15,587 bases of DNA, from NCBI GenBank assembly GCA_937923365.1, contig CALAIJ010000243.1:1-15587 (forward strand), written 5' to 3'. Made by a program: the position numbers and the translations under genes. This document shows positions 1 through 6,679 of this stretch, piece after piece. This stretch comes from an uncultured Sulfitobacter sp. Its GTDB lineage: Bacteria; Pseudomonadota; Alphaproteobacteria; Rhodobacterales; Rhodobacteraceae. Under the pieces are notes generated by a model, which searched no databases, was not told the origin of the DNA, and worked only from the letters and a program-made list of their open reading frames with translations. How positions within the stretch are numbered: the stretch's first letter is position 1; every line of letters starts with the position of its first letter.

Positions 1-1175
1 CCGCCGGCCAGTTGGTCGTCAAGGTCTTGCGCGCGGGCTTCTACGGCGCGGACCGCACCGGCAATGGCCAGTTCTTCGCGCAACTCCTCGCGGGCATCCT
101 CGAAGGATGTGTTCTGTGCAGGCAGCACACCGTTCACGCGGTAAAGGGCTGGCCCAAGCGAGCTGGGCAGGGGACCCACAACCGTGCCCGCGTCCGCCGC
201 AAAGACGGCTTCGCCTGCGGCGTCCAGTTCCAGACGGCCCACATCGCCAAGGTCCACATCGGCCAGTTCCAGACCGCGGTCCTCGACCAATGCGTTAAAG
301 GTGGTGCCACCCACTTCGAGGGCGGCTGCGGCCTGATCGGCGGCTTCCTGATCGCCAAAGGCCAGACGTTCCACCAGACGCCGCTCGGGGCGGTTATATT
401 GGGACGAACGCGCGTCATATTCGGCGCGCAGGGTTTCCTCGGCGACTTCTACCTCGCCCAGCAAGGCATCGGGCGTCAGCCATGCGTAGGTGATCTTTTT
501 GGCGGCAGGCAGCATGAAGCGTTCGGTGTTGGCCTCGTAATAGGCCTGCAATGTCGCGTCGTCGGCGCGTGGGATGGAGGTCTCAAGATTGGCCTCATCC
601 AGCGTGGTCCATGTAAAGCTGCGCGCCTCACCGACAAAGCTGACCAGTGTTTGCGCATAGGTATTGGGCATCTTCACACCGCCCAGGACGGCGCCTTGCA
701 GCAGTGTCCGCGCGGCCTCTTCGCGCAAGGAGGTTTCGAACTCCGCTTCGCTCACACCCCCTTGTTGCAGCGCATAGCGGTAGCCTTCGCGGTCGAATTC
801 GCCGTTTATGCCCTGAAAGGCCGAGATTTGCAGGATCTCATCGCGCAAGGACCTGTCCCCGATGGAAAGACCCATGGCTTGTGTTTCATTGTCCAATGCG
901 CGGTTGCGCACGATGCGTTGCAAGACAGCGCGGTCCAGTCCGATTTCCTGGGCGCGGGCAAAGGGCATGGATTGGCCTGTTTGCTGTTCAAGCGCGCGGA
1001 TTTCCTGGGAAAGCTGGCGGGCGTATTGGTCCACGGGGATCGTCTTTTCGCCGACGGTGCCGATGCTGCGGATGTTGCCCGACAGGTTAACTGCGCCAAA
1101 GCCGCCAAGGCCAAGGATCAGCAGACCCATCAGGATCCACATTGCGGTTTTCGAAATGCTCTTGCCAGCCGCCAT
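1..1175 (-). CDS. ppiD: PpiD/SurA-like peptidylprolyl isomerase, N-terminal 391 residues (3' end outside window)
   Basis: Membrane-anchored periplasmic folding factor of the PpiD/SurA type, expected to help newly exported envelope proteins fold. The visible part starts with a short basic cytoplasmic tail, then one membrane segment at about residues 11-30 (WILMGLLILGLGGFGAV), and no signal-peptidase site. Residues about 35-200 resemble the SurA_N_3 chaperone region (IPVDQYARQLSQEIR, then LDRAVLQRIVRNRAL). Residues about 225-370 correspond to the parvulin-like PPIC region, but I cannot confirm an intact active site. The family is usually around 600 residues, so roughly the last third lies left of the window. 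The chosen ATG follows a strong GGGAGG ribosome site six bases upstream. The gene lies 60 bp downstream of the aminotransferase on the same strand and could be co-transcribed with it. Family assignment is firm; isomerase activity is inferred. Confidence 0.87.
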   Translation of the reverse strand, partial: MAAGKSISKTAMWILMGLLILGLGGFGAVNLSGNIRSIGTVGEKTIPVDQYARQLSQEIRALEQQTGQSMPFARAQEIGLDRAVLQRIVRNRALDNETQAMGLSIGDRSLRDEILQISAFQGINGEFDREGYRYALQQGGVSEAEFETSLREEAARTLLQGAVLGGVKMPNTYAQTLVSFVGEARSFTWTTLDEANLETSIPRADDATLQAYYEANTERFMLPAAKKITYAWLTPDALLGEVEVAEETLRAEYDARSSQYNRPERRLVERLAFGDQEAADQAAAALEVGGTTFNALVEDRGLELADVDLGDVGRLELDAAGEAVFAADAGTVVGPLPSSLGPALYRVNGVLPAQNTSFEDAREELREELAIAGAVRAVEARAQDLDDQLAG

Positions 1176-1235
1176 TTTGGCCTCCCGTTTATCACGTTTG
1201 GCAATGTCTATGCGGTGGCGGGCAGGGGGGCAAGT

Positions 1236-2405
1236 TCAGAGTGCGGCAAGCCGATCAAAGAGCTGTGCAATGCCGCTTGCGTCCAGATTGGCAAATGCAA
1301 TGCGCAACTGGCGTGCGCCGGACGGGTCCGCCTCGGGGCAGAACATCGTACCGGGCAAGCACAATACACCCGCGTCACGCACCATGCGCGGCGCCAGATC
1401 GGCCGAGCTTTCGTCGAACGGATGCGTCACATAGGCGAAATATCCGCCAAGGCCGAGGAGTTTCCAGCCCTTGGCTTCCAGTTTGGGGAAGTGTTCCGTG
1501 ATGGCCGCGCGGCGCGCAAGGATCTCATCGCGTTCGCCTGCCAGCCATTGGGACAGGTTCTGCATGCCCCATAGCGCGGCATGCTGGCCGATCTGACCCG
1601 GGCAGATGGCAACAGTATCAAGGAACTTTTCCACTTCTGCCAGACGGGTCTCACTGGCGACCATTGCGCCGACGCGGTGCCCCGTCAGCCGGTAGGCTTT
1701 GGAAAAGGAGTAGAGATGGATCAGCGTGTCGTGCCACTGCGCGTCCTGAAACAATCCGTGGGGCGGCCCGCTGCGGCTGTCAAAGTCGCGGTAGGTTTCA
1801 TCTACCAGCAGGGCTAGGCCACGCGATCGCGCCAGATCAAAGAAGGCCTGCACCAGCGCGCCGGGGTACTCCACGCCGCCGGGGTTGTTTGGCGTCACCA
1901 AGGCAATGGCGCGGGTGCGGTCAGTGATTAGGCTGGCGGCCTTGTCGACATCCGGCAGTAGCGTCCCTTCGGTCTGCAAGGCCACCGCCTGCACCCCGGA
2001 CATATCAAGCCACATCTTGTGGTTGAAATACCAAGGGGTTGGCAAAATGACCTCATCGCCCTCATTACACAGGGTGGCAATGGCGGCGGCAAAGGCCTGA
2101 TTGCAGCCTGAGGTGATCGCCGCTTGAGACGCGGCCACATCGCCTGCGTAATGCACGCTGACCTGAGCGGCCAAAGCGGCGCGCAGTTCGGGCAAGCCTA
2201 ACACAGGGCCATAAAGATGCGCATCATCACGGGTCAGCGCCACATCAGCCATCGCCTGACGCATGGCGTGTGGCGGAGGATCGACAGGGGCCGCCTGACT
2301 GACATTCATCAAAGGGCGATCCTTTGGGAAGGTAACACCATCCAACCAGCGGCGTGCTTCCATGACAGGCGGGGCAAATGTGGTGGCGGTGCGGGAAATA
2401 GGCAT
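1236..2405 (-). CDS. PLP-dependent aminotransferase, class I/II
   Basis: A 389-residue fold-type I aminotransferase, a cytoplasmic PLP enzyme that moves amino groups between an amino acid and a 2-oxo acid. Visible family features are the Tyr-Gly substrate loop near LYGPVLGLPELR (residues 64-75), TSGCNQA (98-104) at the phosphate-binding turn, TPNNPGG (171-177), VDETYRDF with the pyridine-binding Asp202, the Schiff-base lysine K236 in SFSKAYRLTGHRVG, and the carboxylate-binding Arg in LRIAF (R368). The substrate cannot be read from sequence; aspartate/aromatic-type or broad specificity is plausible. The reading frame stays open upstream to about 2735, but that part is antisense to gpt and reads through the palindrome. 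The ATG at 2405 follows an AAGG element and gives a normal family length. PdxH, encoded nearby on the other strand, makes the PLP cofactor, but that is a general rather than a specific link. Confidence 0.9.
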   Translation of the reverse strand: MPISRTATTFAPPVMEARRWLDGVTFPKDRPLMNVSQAAPVDPPPHAMRQAMADVALTRDDAHLYGPVLGLPELRAALAAQVSVHYAGDVAASQAAITSGCNQAFAAAIATLCNEGDEVILPTPWYFNHKMWLDMSGVQAVALQTEGTLLPDVDKAASLITDRTRAIALVTPNNPGGVEYPGALVQAFFDLARSRGLALLVDETYRDFDSRSGPPHGLFQDAQWHDTLIHLYSFSKAYRLTGHRVGAMVASETRLAEVEKFLDTVAICPGQIGQHAALWGMQNLSQWLAGERDEILARRAAITEHFPKLEAKGWKLLGLGGYFAYVTHPFDESSADLAPRMVRDAGVLCLPGTMFCPEADPSGARQLRIAFANLDASGIAQLFDRLAAL

Positions 2406-2433
2406 CTGGGTTCGACCTTGTTCTTTACGGGAT

Positions 2434-2512
2434 GCCTCCGGCGGGGAAGAGTTAAGGCCAGAAAAAGGAAAGCGCCTCCCTTTTTCTGGCCAGAATATTC
2501 CCCGCCGGAGGC
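2434..2512. repeat. Nested extragenic palindrome between gpt and the aminotransferase gene
   Basis: Two perfect inverted repeats are nested. The outer arms are 15 bp (GCCTCCGGCGGGGAA at 2434-2448 and its complement at 2498-2512). The inner arms are 13 bp (GGCCAGAAAAAGG at 2456-2468 and its complement at 2479-2491), around a 10-nt loop. On the minus strand the RNA would form a long hairpin just after the gpt stop. It could act as a transcript-stabilising or partly terminating structure, and it may be a member of a dispersed GCCTCCGGCGGGG extragenic element common in roseobacters. The dispersed-family idea is from memory and not tested here. The arms themselves are read directly from the sequence. 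Confidence 0.85.
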
Positions 2513-2532
2513 CTGAAATCTCTTTTGGCGGG

Positions 2533-3054
2533 TCAGTCCTTGCCGCGGTACGGCTCGACGTATTGCAACGCCATATCCCACGGGAAGAAAATCCATGTGT
2601 CCTGACTGACCCCGGTGATAAAGGTATCCACCTGAGGCTCGCCTTCCGGCTTGGCGTAAACGGTGGCGAAATGCGCATTGGGATAAAGGGCGCGCACCAG
2701 TTCGAGTGTCTTGCCACTGTCGACAAGATCATCAACGATCAGGATACCTGTGCCGTCGCCCATCATGTCCGCATCCGGCGACTTGAGCACTTTGGCCTCG
2801 CGCCGTTCATCCGCTTTGCCGCCGCCGGAATGATAGCTTACGACGGAAATTGTATCGACGGTGCGGATGTCCAGCTCGCGGGCGACAATCATCGCCGGTG
2901 CCATGCCGCCGCGTGTGATGGCGACAACCGCGCGCCACCCACCCTCATCGGGGCCTTTGCCATCCAGCCGCCACGCCAAAGCGCGGCTATCGCGGTGAAT
3001 CTGATCCCAAGAGATGTGGAACCCTTTTTCGTGAGGCAGACGTTGATCGGACAT
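2533..3054 (-). CDS. gpt: Xanthine (guanine) phosphoribosyltransferase
   Basis: A 173-residue purine-salvage enzyme that joins xanthine, guanine or hypoxanthine to PRPP, giving the nucleotide and pyrophosphate. The PRPP-binding signature [13 protein letters not shown] lies at residues 104-116 with the paired Asp108-Asp109. [10 protein letters not shown] (46-55) is the pyrophosphate-binding loop region, a flexible glycine-rich loop sits around SYHSGGGK (73-80), and the C-terminal TWIFFPWD (153-160) matches the aromatic purine-recognition stretch of Gpt. Length agrees with the family (about 150-175). Its ATG abuts the stop codon of the LysE-family gene directly, so translation is probably coupled. 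The nested palindrome lies downstream. Nothing unusual is seen in the gene itself. Confidence 0.95.
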   Translation of the reverse strand: MSDQRLPHEKGFHISWDQIHRDSRALAWRLDGKGPDEGGWRAVVAITRGGMAPAMIVARELDIRTVDTISVVSYHSGGGKADERREAKVLKSPDADMMGDGTGILIVDDLVDSGKTLELVRALYPNAHFATVYAKPEGEPQVDTFITGVSQDTWIFFPWDMALQYVEPYRGKD

Positions 3055-3657
3055 TTACTTCTCCAGTAGCAGGCGCAGGCCGAAGGCCCCAAGCAAGGTG
3101 GCCGCAATGCGGTCAAAAACGGGTTTCAGCGCCAGATAGCCGGCGCGCGGGGCAGGTGCGCTGAGGGCAAGAGCGAAAAGCGTATAGAACAGCAGTTCAA
3201 GCACAAGGTGGTTGAGTACGACAACGCCGATGTGCACAGCACTCAGCGGGGCTGGGAAGACTGTAAGGATGACAGCCGCTGCAAAGAGCATGGATTTGGG
3301 ATTGCCAAAATTGACCAGTATTCCGCTGAGAAAATAGCGCGCGCCTGCCGCATCTCCTTCGCCCAGAGCGGCCCGCGCGTGGCGCCACGTCTGAACGGCC
3401 AGCCAGATCAGATAGAGCGCCCCGCCAACTTTCAACGCGCCGTAGGCCCAGGGAAACAACGCGAACAGACTCTCAAGCCCCAAAAACGCAGCCAAAGTCC
3501 AGCAGGCGGCGGCCGATCCTAGACCCAGACCCGTCTGGATCCCTGCCATGCGGCCCGCAGAAACGGTGGTCTTTATCACATAAAGCATCGCCGCGCCGGG
3601 GCTGGCGAGCGCCGCAAGCAGCACAAGGTTGAACGCTAATAGAGCCTCAGGGCTCAT
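3055..3657 (-). CDS. LysE/RhtB-family amino-acid exporter
   Basis: A 200-residue inner-membrane protein of the LysE/RhtB/CadD translocator superfamily, which exports amino acids or similar small metabolites. The N-terminus LLAFNLVLLAALASPGAAML places the family's conserved Pro-Gly in the first helix. Further hydrophobic segments fall at about residues 40-67, 70-90, 115-135, 140-165 and 180-197, giving about six helices. NFGNPKSMLFAAAVILTVF (about 115-133) matches the NPK signature of the family. The substrate is unknown. Its ATG overlaps the fabI stop codon by four bases and its own stop abuts the gpt start, so the three genes form one translationally coupled unit. This grouping with lipid synthesis and purine salvage does not point to a substrate. 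Confidence 0.9.
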   Translation of the reverse strand: MSPEALLAFNLVLLAALASPGAAMLYVIKTTVSAGRMAGIQTGLGLGSAAACWTLAAFLGLESLFALFPWAYGALKVGGALYLIWLAVQTWRHARAALGEGDAAGARYFLSGILVNFGNPKSMLFAAAVILTVFPAPLSAVHIGVVVLNHLVLELLFYTLFALALSAPAPRAGYLALKPVFDRIAATLLGAFGLRLLLEK

Positions 3658-4460
3658 TCTTTGGCCATATCTGGCGCGTCGACCGCCTTCATGCCCACCA
3701 CGTGATAGCCCGCGTCCACATGCAGGTTCTCGCCTGTGGTGCCCGACCCCAGATCGCTGAGCAGGAACAGAGCCGCCTTGCCCACGTCCTGAATGGTCAC
3801 GTTGCGGCGCAGGGGCGAGTTATACTCGTTCCATTTCATGATGTAGCGGAAATCACCGATGCCAGAGGCCGCCAGCGTCTTGATCGGCCCTGCCGAGATG
3901 GCATTGACGCGGATGCCGTCTTTGCCAAGGTCTTCGGCAAGATATTTGACCGATGCCTCAAGGGCCGCTTTGGCAACGCCCATGACGTTATAGTGCGGCA
4001 TGACCTTTTCCGCGCCATAATAAGTCAGCGTCACAGCAGAGCCGCCGTCGTTCATCATTTTCTCGGCCCGCTGCATGACGGCGGTGAAGGAATAGACCGA
4101 GATGTCCATGGACATGGCAAAGTTGCCCCGCGACGTGTCCACATAACGCCCGCGCAATTCGTTCTTGTCGGAAAAGCCGATGGCGTGGACCACAAAGTCC
4201 AAAGTGCCCCAGCGCTCTTTAAGTTCTGCAAAAAGCGCGTCCATTGACGCTTCGTCACCGACATCGCAGGGCAGCACGATATCGCTGCCCAATTGCGCGG
4301 CCAGCGGGTCTACCCGCTTTTTCAGCGCATCCCCCTGATAGGAAAAGGCCAGCTCCGCGCCTGCGCCTGCCAAGGCAGAGGCGACACCCCAAGCGATGGA
4401 TTTGTCGTTGGCCAGCCCCATGATCAGACCACGTTTGCCTTGCATCAGATCGTTTGCCAT
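3654..4460 (-). CDS. fabI: Enoyl-[acyl-carrier-protein] reductase (NADH), FabI
   Basis: A 268-residue short-chain dehydrogenase/reductase that performs the last reduction of each fatty-acid elongation cycle, turning trans-2-enoyl-ACP into acyl-ACP with NADH. It is the target class of triclosan-like inhibitors. The FabI-type dinucleotide motif GLANDKSIAWG is at residues 15-25, not the classical GxxxGxG. The catalytic pattern Tyr147/148 ... Tyr157-x6-Lys164 is present in YYGAEKVMPHYNVMGVAK, followed by the ISAGPIKTLAASGI substrate loop (188-202). Both length and motifs fit. The frame extends upstream to about 4595, but the Met at 4460 begins the conserved protein and follows an AGGG element, so it is preferred. 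It is the first gene of the minus-strand run and diverges from pdxH across 239 bp. Confidence 0.96.
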   Translation of the reverse strand: MANDLMQGKRGLIMGLANDKSIAWGVASALAGAGAELAFSYQGDALKKRVDPLAAQLGSDIVLPCDVGDEASMDALFAELKERWGTLDFVVHAIGFSDKNELRGRYVDTSRGNFAMSMDISVYSFTAVMQRAEKMMNDGGSAVTLTYYGAEKVMPHYNVMGVAKAALEASVKYLAEDLGKDGIRVNAISAGPIKTLAASGIGDFRYIMKWNEYNSPLRRNVTIQDVGKAALFLLSDLGSGTTGENLHVDAGYHVVGMKAVDAPDMAKE

Positions 4461-4577
4461 ATTGGGGCCCTGTCGTTGGTTCGTTGCATGTGCGAGTGGT
4501 GTAGGCCAAACCGCTGGGGCCATCAAGACCGCGCTGCTGCGGGCGCGCTTGCAACCATGAGGCGAATGCACGCTCCT

Positions 4578-4619
4578 GTGTGCAAAAATGCGCACTTACG
4601 TCGCGCAACCTTCGGGTTG
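4578..4619. promoter_or_regulatory. Two small hairpins in the fabI-pdxH divergent spacer
   Basis: Two hairpins lie close together in the 239-bp divergent region. One spans 4578-4595: arms GTGTGCA and TGCGCAC, seven pairs including one G-U, with an AAAA loop. The other spans 4606-4619: CAACC, loop TTCG, GGTTG, a stable C(UUCG)G tetraloop on the plus-strand RNA. Neither is followed by a run of T on either strand, so they are not typical terminators. They could be leader structure or operator dyads for one of the two divergent genes. A possible -10 (TATAGC, 4638-4643) for pdxH lies just to the right, with a poorly spaced TTGTCG before it. The role is unknown. Confidence 0.35.
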
Positions 4620-4699
4620 TCGGACTGTGCCTAATGTTATAGCGCTTGGCGCATTGCAGCAGGTTTTGACCTGAGAGCTTTGGATTTTGAGGTACCTTC

Positions 4700-5305
4700 A
4701 TGGAGACGCGCGGCGGCATATTTGCAGGGGATGATCCCTTTGTAATCGCGCGCGACTGGCTGGCCGAAGCACAGGACACCGAAATCAACGATCCTAATGC
4801 CATTGCGCTGTCCACGGTCGACGAGACCGGATTGCCCAATGCCCGCATGGTTTTGCTGAAAGAAGTCGAAGACGCGGGCTTTGTTTTCTATACCAACTAC
4901 GGCAGCGCGAAAGCGCAGGAACTTGACCATGCGGGCAAGGGCGCTTTTGTCATGCATTGGAAGTCGCTGCGGCGTCAGGTGCGTGCGCGCGGTCTGATCA
5001 CCCGCGAGGATGGCCCTCAGGCGGACGCGTATTACAACTCGCGATCCCTCAAAAGCCGACTGGGCGCCTGGGCGTCAGATCAATCGCAACCGCTGGCCAA
5101 TCGTGCTACACTGATGGCCAAGGTTGCCAAGATAACCGCGCAACAGGGTACAAAGCCCGCCCGTCCGCCCTTTTGGGGGGGCTACAGATTGACCCCGCTG
5201 GAGATCGAGTTCTGGGCGGATGGAGAGTTCCGGCTGCACGACCGCTTTCAGTGGAAACGCGCGCAGGTGGACGCACCTTGGAGCGTAACACGACTAAACC
5301 CGTAA
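4700..5305 (+). CDS. pdxH: Pyridoxamine/pyridoxine 5'-phosphate oxidase
   Basis: A 201-residue FMN flavoprotein that oxidises pyridoxine or pyridoxamine 5'-phosphate to pyridoxal 5'-phosphate, the last step of PLP synthesis and salvage. Signatures are [20 protein letters not shown] (about residues 47-66, FMN binding), [12 protein letters not shown] (88-99), [16 protein letters not shown] (111-126) with the PLP-contacting Tyr and Arg, and the C-terminal [18 protein letters not shown] ending in RLNP, the usual end of the family. The length is slightly shorter than E. coli PdxH, as is usual when the N-terminal arm is short. The ATG follows GAGGT seven bases upstream. It is the first gene on the plus strand, divergent from fabI. 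Cytoplasmic homodimer by family knowledge. Confidence 0.96.
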   Translation: METRGGIFAGDDPFVIARDWLAEAQDTEINDPNAIALSTVDETGLPNARMVLLKEVEDAGFVFYTNYGSAKAQELDHAGKGAFVMHWKSLRRQVRARGLITREDGPQADAYYNSRSLKSRLGAWASDQSQPLANRATLMAKVAKITAQQGTKPARPPFWGGYRLTPLEIEFWADGEFRLHDRFQWKRAQVDAPWSVTRLNP

Positions 5306-5354
5306 AGGGGTGTGCGTTCCAGCGGATGCGGTGGGGCGAAGGACGAGTTTGATG

Positions 5355-5375
5355 GCCGGAATGTTAGTTGCCGGC
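5355..5375 (+). promoter_or_regulatory. Small dyad in the leader of the cold-shock gene
   Basis: GCCGG (5355-5359) and CCGGC (5371-5375) can pair across an 11-nt A/T-rich loop, 23 nt before the GTG start and before the AGGAA ribosome site. Cold-shock mRNAs often have structured leaders, but this stem is short and could be chance. No promoter could be assigned within the 93-bp gap after pdxH. Confidence 0.2.
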
Positions 5376-5398
5376 GTTGAAATGACTAGGAACGTTCA

Positions 5399-5974
5399 GT
5401 GTCAGATGCTGACAACAACAATAGCGACCACGCGCCGAGCGCGGAAAGCGCATCACCCGTCAAAGGCGTGGTCAAATGGTTTGACCCTGCCAAAGGCTTC
5501 GGCTTTGTCGTGGCAGACAGCGGTGGGCCCGATATCCTGCTGCATGTGAATGTGCTTCGGAACTTCGGCCAAAGCTCTGTTGCGGATGGCGCGGGCATCG
5601 AACTGGTGGCCCAACGTACCGATCGCGGTGTGCAGGCCACCAGCATTGTCGCGATCCACCCGCCCGAAGGCGCGCAGACCACTGCGTTGGCCGACATTGT
5701 CGGTCTGGACGCCGAGACGGTGGCCGCAGCACCGCTACAGCCTGCACGGGTCAAGTGGTTCGACAAAGGCAAGGGGTTCGGCTTTGCCAACGTCTTTGGC
5801 GATCCCGCGGATGTGTTCTTGCACATCGAAGTGTTGCGCCAGTCTGGTCTGTCGGACCTCGCCCCCGGAGAGGCCCTTGCCATGCGTGTCATCCAAGGTG
5901 CGCGCGGCAGCATGGCTGCAGAAGTGCAGGCGTGGGAAACCGTCCTGACAGCATCTACATCTGACGCCGATTGA
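5399..5974 (+). CDS. Cold-shock protein with two cold-shock domains
   Basis: A 191-residue nucleic-acid-binding protein with two CspA-type OB-fold domains in tandem, so about three times the length of a single CspA. Domain 1 (about residues 22-88) carries RNP1 KGFGFVV (32-38) and RNP2 ILLHV (46-50). Domain 2 (about 116-183) carries KGFGFANV (125-132) and VFLHI (139-143). The N-terminal 20 residues are polar and probably disordered, and a variable linker joins the domains. Such double-domain proteins are typical of alphaproteobacteria and bind single-stranded RNA or DNA as chaperones or antiterminators. The start is GTG at 5399, chosen because AGGAA sits six bases upstream and the protein begins MSDAD; no in-frame ATG precedes domain 1. 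The last base of its TGA is the first base of the ATG of the DUF192 gene, suggesting coupled translation. Confidence 0.92.
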   Translation: MSDADNNNSDHAPSAESASPVKGVVKWFDPAKGFGFVVADSGGPDILLHVNVLRNFGQSSVADGAGIELVAQRTDRGVQATSIVAIHPPEGAQTTALADIVGLDAETVAAAPLQPARVKWFDKGKGFGFANVFGDPADVFLHIEVLRQSGLSDLAPGEALAMRVIQGARGSMAAEVQAWETVLTASTSDAD

Positions 5975-6459
5975 TGCTGCGCGCCGCGTGTCAGTGGCTT
6001 GGTGTCGCCGTCTGGATGCTGACCGCCGGCATCGCCGCTGCCCAAGACGTCTGCCGCGCGGACACTGTCGCGTTGCGGGGGGATTGGGGGCAGGCGCGCT
6101 TCACCGTCGAGATTGCCCGCACACCTGATGAGCAACGGACCGGATTGATGAACCGTCCCTCCATGCCGGTCAGCGCGGGCATGTTGTTTGTCTATGACCG
6201 TCCGCAGACGCTCAGCTTTTGGATGCGCAATACGCTGATCCCGCTGGACATGCTGTTCATTGATGCCGCAGGCGTGGTCCAGCACATCCATCACAACGCG
6301 ATTCCGCTGGATGAAACCAGCATCTTTGGCGGCAACGATCTGCTGGCTGTGCTTGAGATCAACGGCGGTCTGTCCAGGCGTCTGGGCATCACAAAAGGCA
6401 GCGTCCTGCGCCACCCCGCCTTTGACGCCGACCTTGCGGAATGGCCCTGTCCGGAATGA
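5974..6459 (+). CDS. DUF192 family exported protein
   Basis: A 161-residue protein of the DUF192 family (PF02643), small single-domain proteins of unknown biochemical role found in many bacteria and archaea. Residues 1-24 form a signal peptide with a likely cleavage in AAA|QD, so it should act in the periplasm. The conserved core is seen as RTGLMNRPSMPVSAGMLFVY (55-74) and SFWMRNTLIPLDMLFID (81-97), followed by the GVVQHIHHNAIP strand region. Two Cys remain after cleavage, C27 and C159, which could form a disulfide. The ATG at 5974 shares its first base with the stop of the cold-shock gene (TGATG). A TTG three bases earlier is possible but less likely. It ends 63 bp before tRNA-Pro. Function cannot be assigned. 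Confidence 0.9.
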   Translation: MLRAACQWLGVAVWMLTAGIAAAQDVCRADTVALRGDWGQARFTVEIARTPDEQRTGLMNRPSMPVSAGMLFVYDRPQTLSFWMRNTLIPLDMLFIDAAGVVQHIHHNAIPLDETSIFGGNDLLAVLEINGGLSRRLGITKGSVLRHPAFDADLAEWPCPE

Positions 6460-6522
6460 TCACGCCCCGCACTGCGATTTTGGCTTTTCATCCGTGTCGC
6501 TTGTGGCTAAAGAAGCCCCAGT

Positions 6523-6599
6523 CGGAGCGTGGCGCAGCCTGGTAGCGCACCTGTTTTGGGTACAGGGGGTCGGAGGTTCGAATCCTCTCGCTCCGACCA
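6523..6599 (+). tRNA. tRNA-Pro (anticodon UGG)
   Basis: A complete 77-nt cloverleaf including an encoded CCA. The acceptor stem CGGAGCG (6523-6529) pairs with CGCTCCG ending at 6595, followed by discriminator A and CCA (6597-6599). The anticodon stem is CCTGT (6550-6554) / ACAGG (6562-6566), with loop TTTGGGT giving anticodon TGG at 6557-6559. The T arm has GGTTCGAATC. The first base C paired with G72 is typical of bacterial proline tRNAs. It points toward the convergent RTX gene, whose stop is 81 bp away. Confidence 0.97.
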
Positions 6600-6679
6600 C
6601 TTCTTTCATGAAAACCAGTGACAGCGGGACCGATGGCCGCTTTGCGCATTGCAGCGCGCCCGTTTCCGGGGTCCTGACC

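Noticed and set aside
12..1574. Plus-strand 520-residue open frame
   Set aside because: It lies opposite the ppiD-like gene and the end of the aminotransferase, both with recognisable families. Its product has no recognisable motif.
2406..2735. Longer N-terminus for the aminotransferase
   Set aside because: The extra 110 residues run through the palindrome and antisense to gpt. The Met at 2405 gives the normal family length.
5386..6414. Minus-strand 342-residue open frame
   Set aside because: It is antisense to the cold-shock and DUF192 genes, and its product is low-complexity without known motifs.
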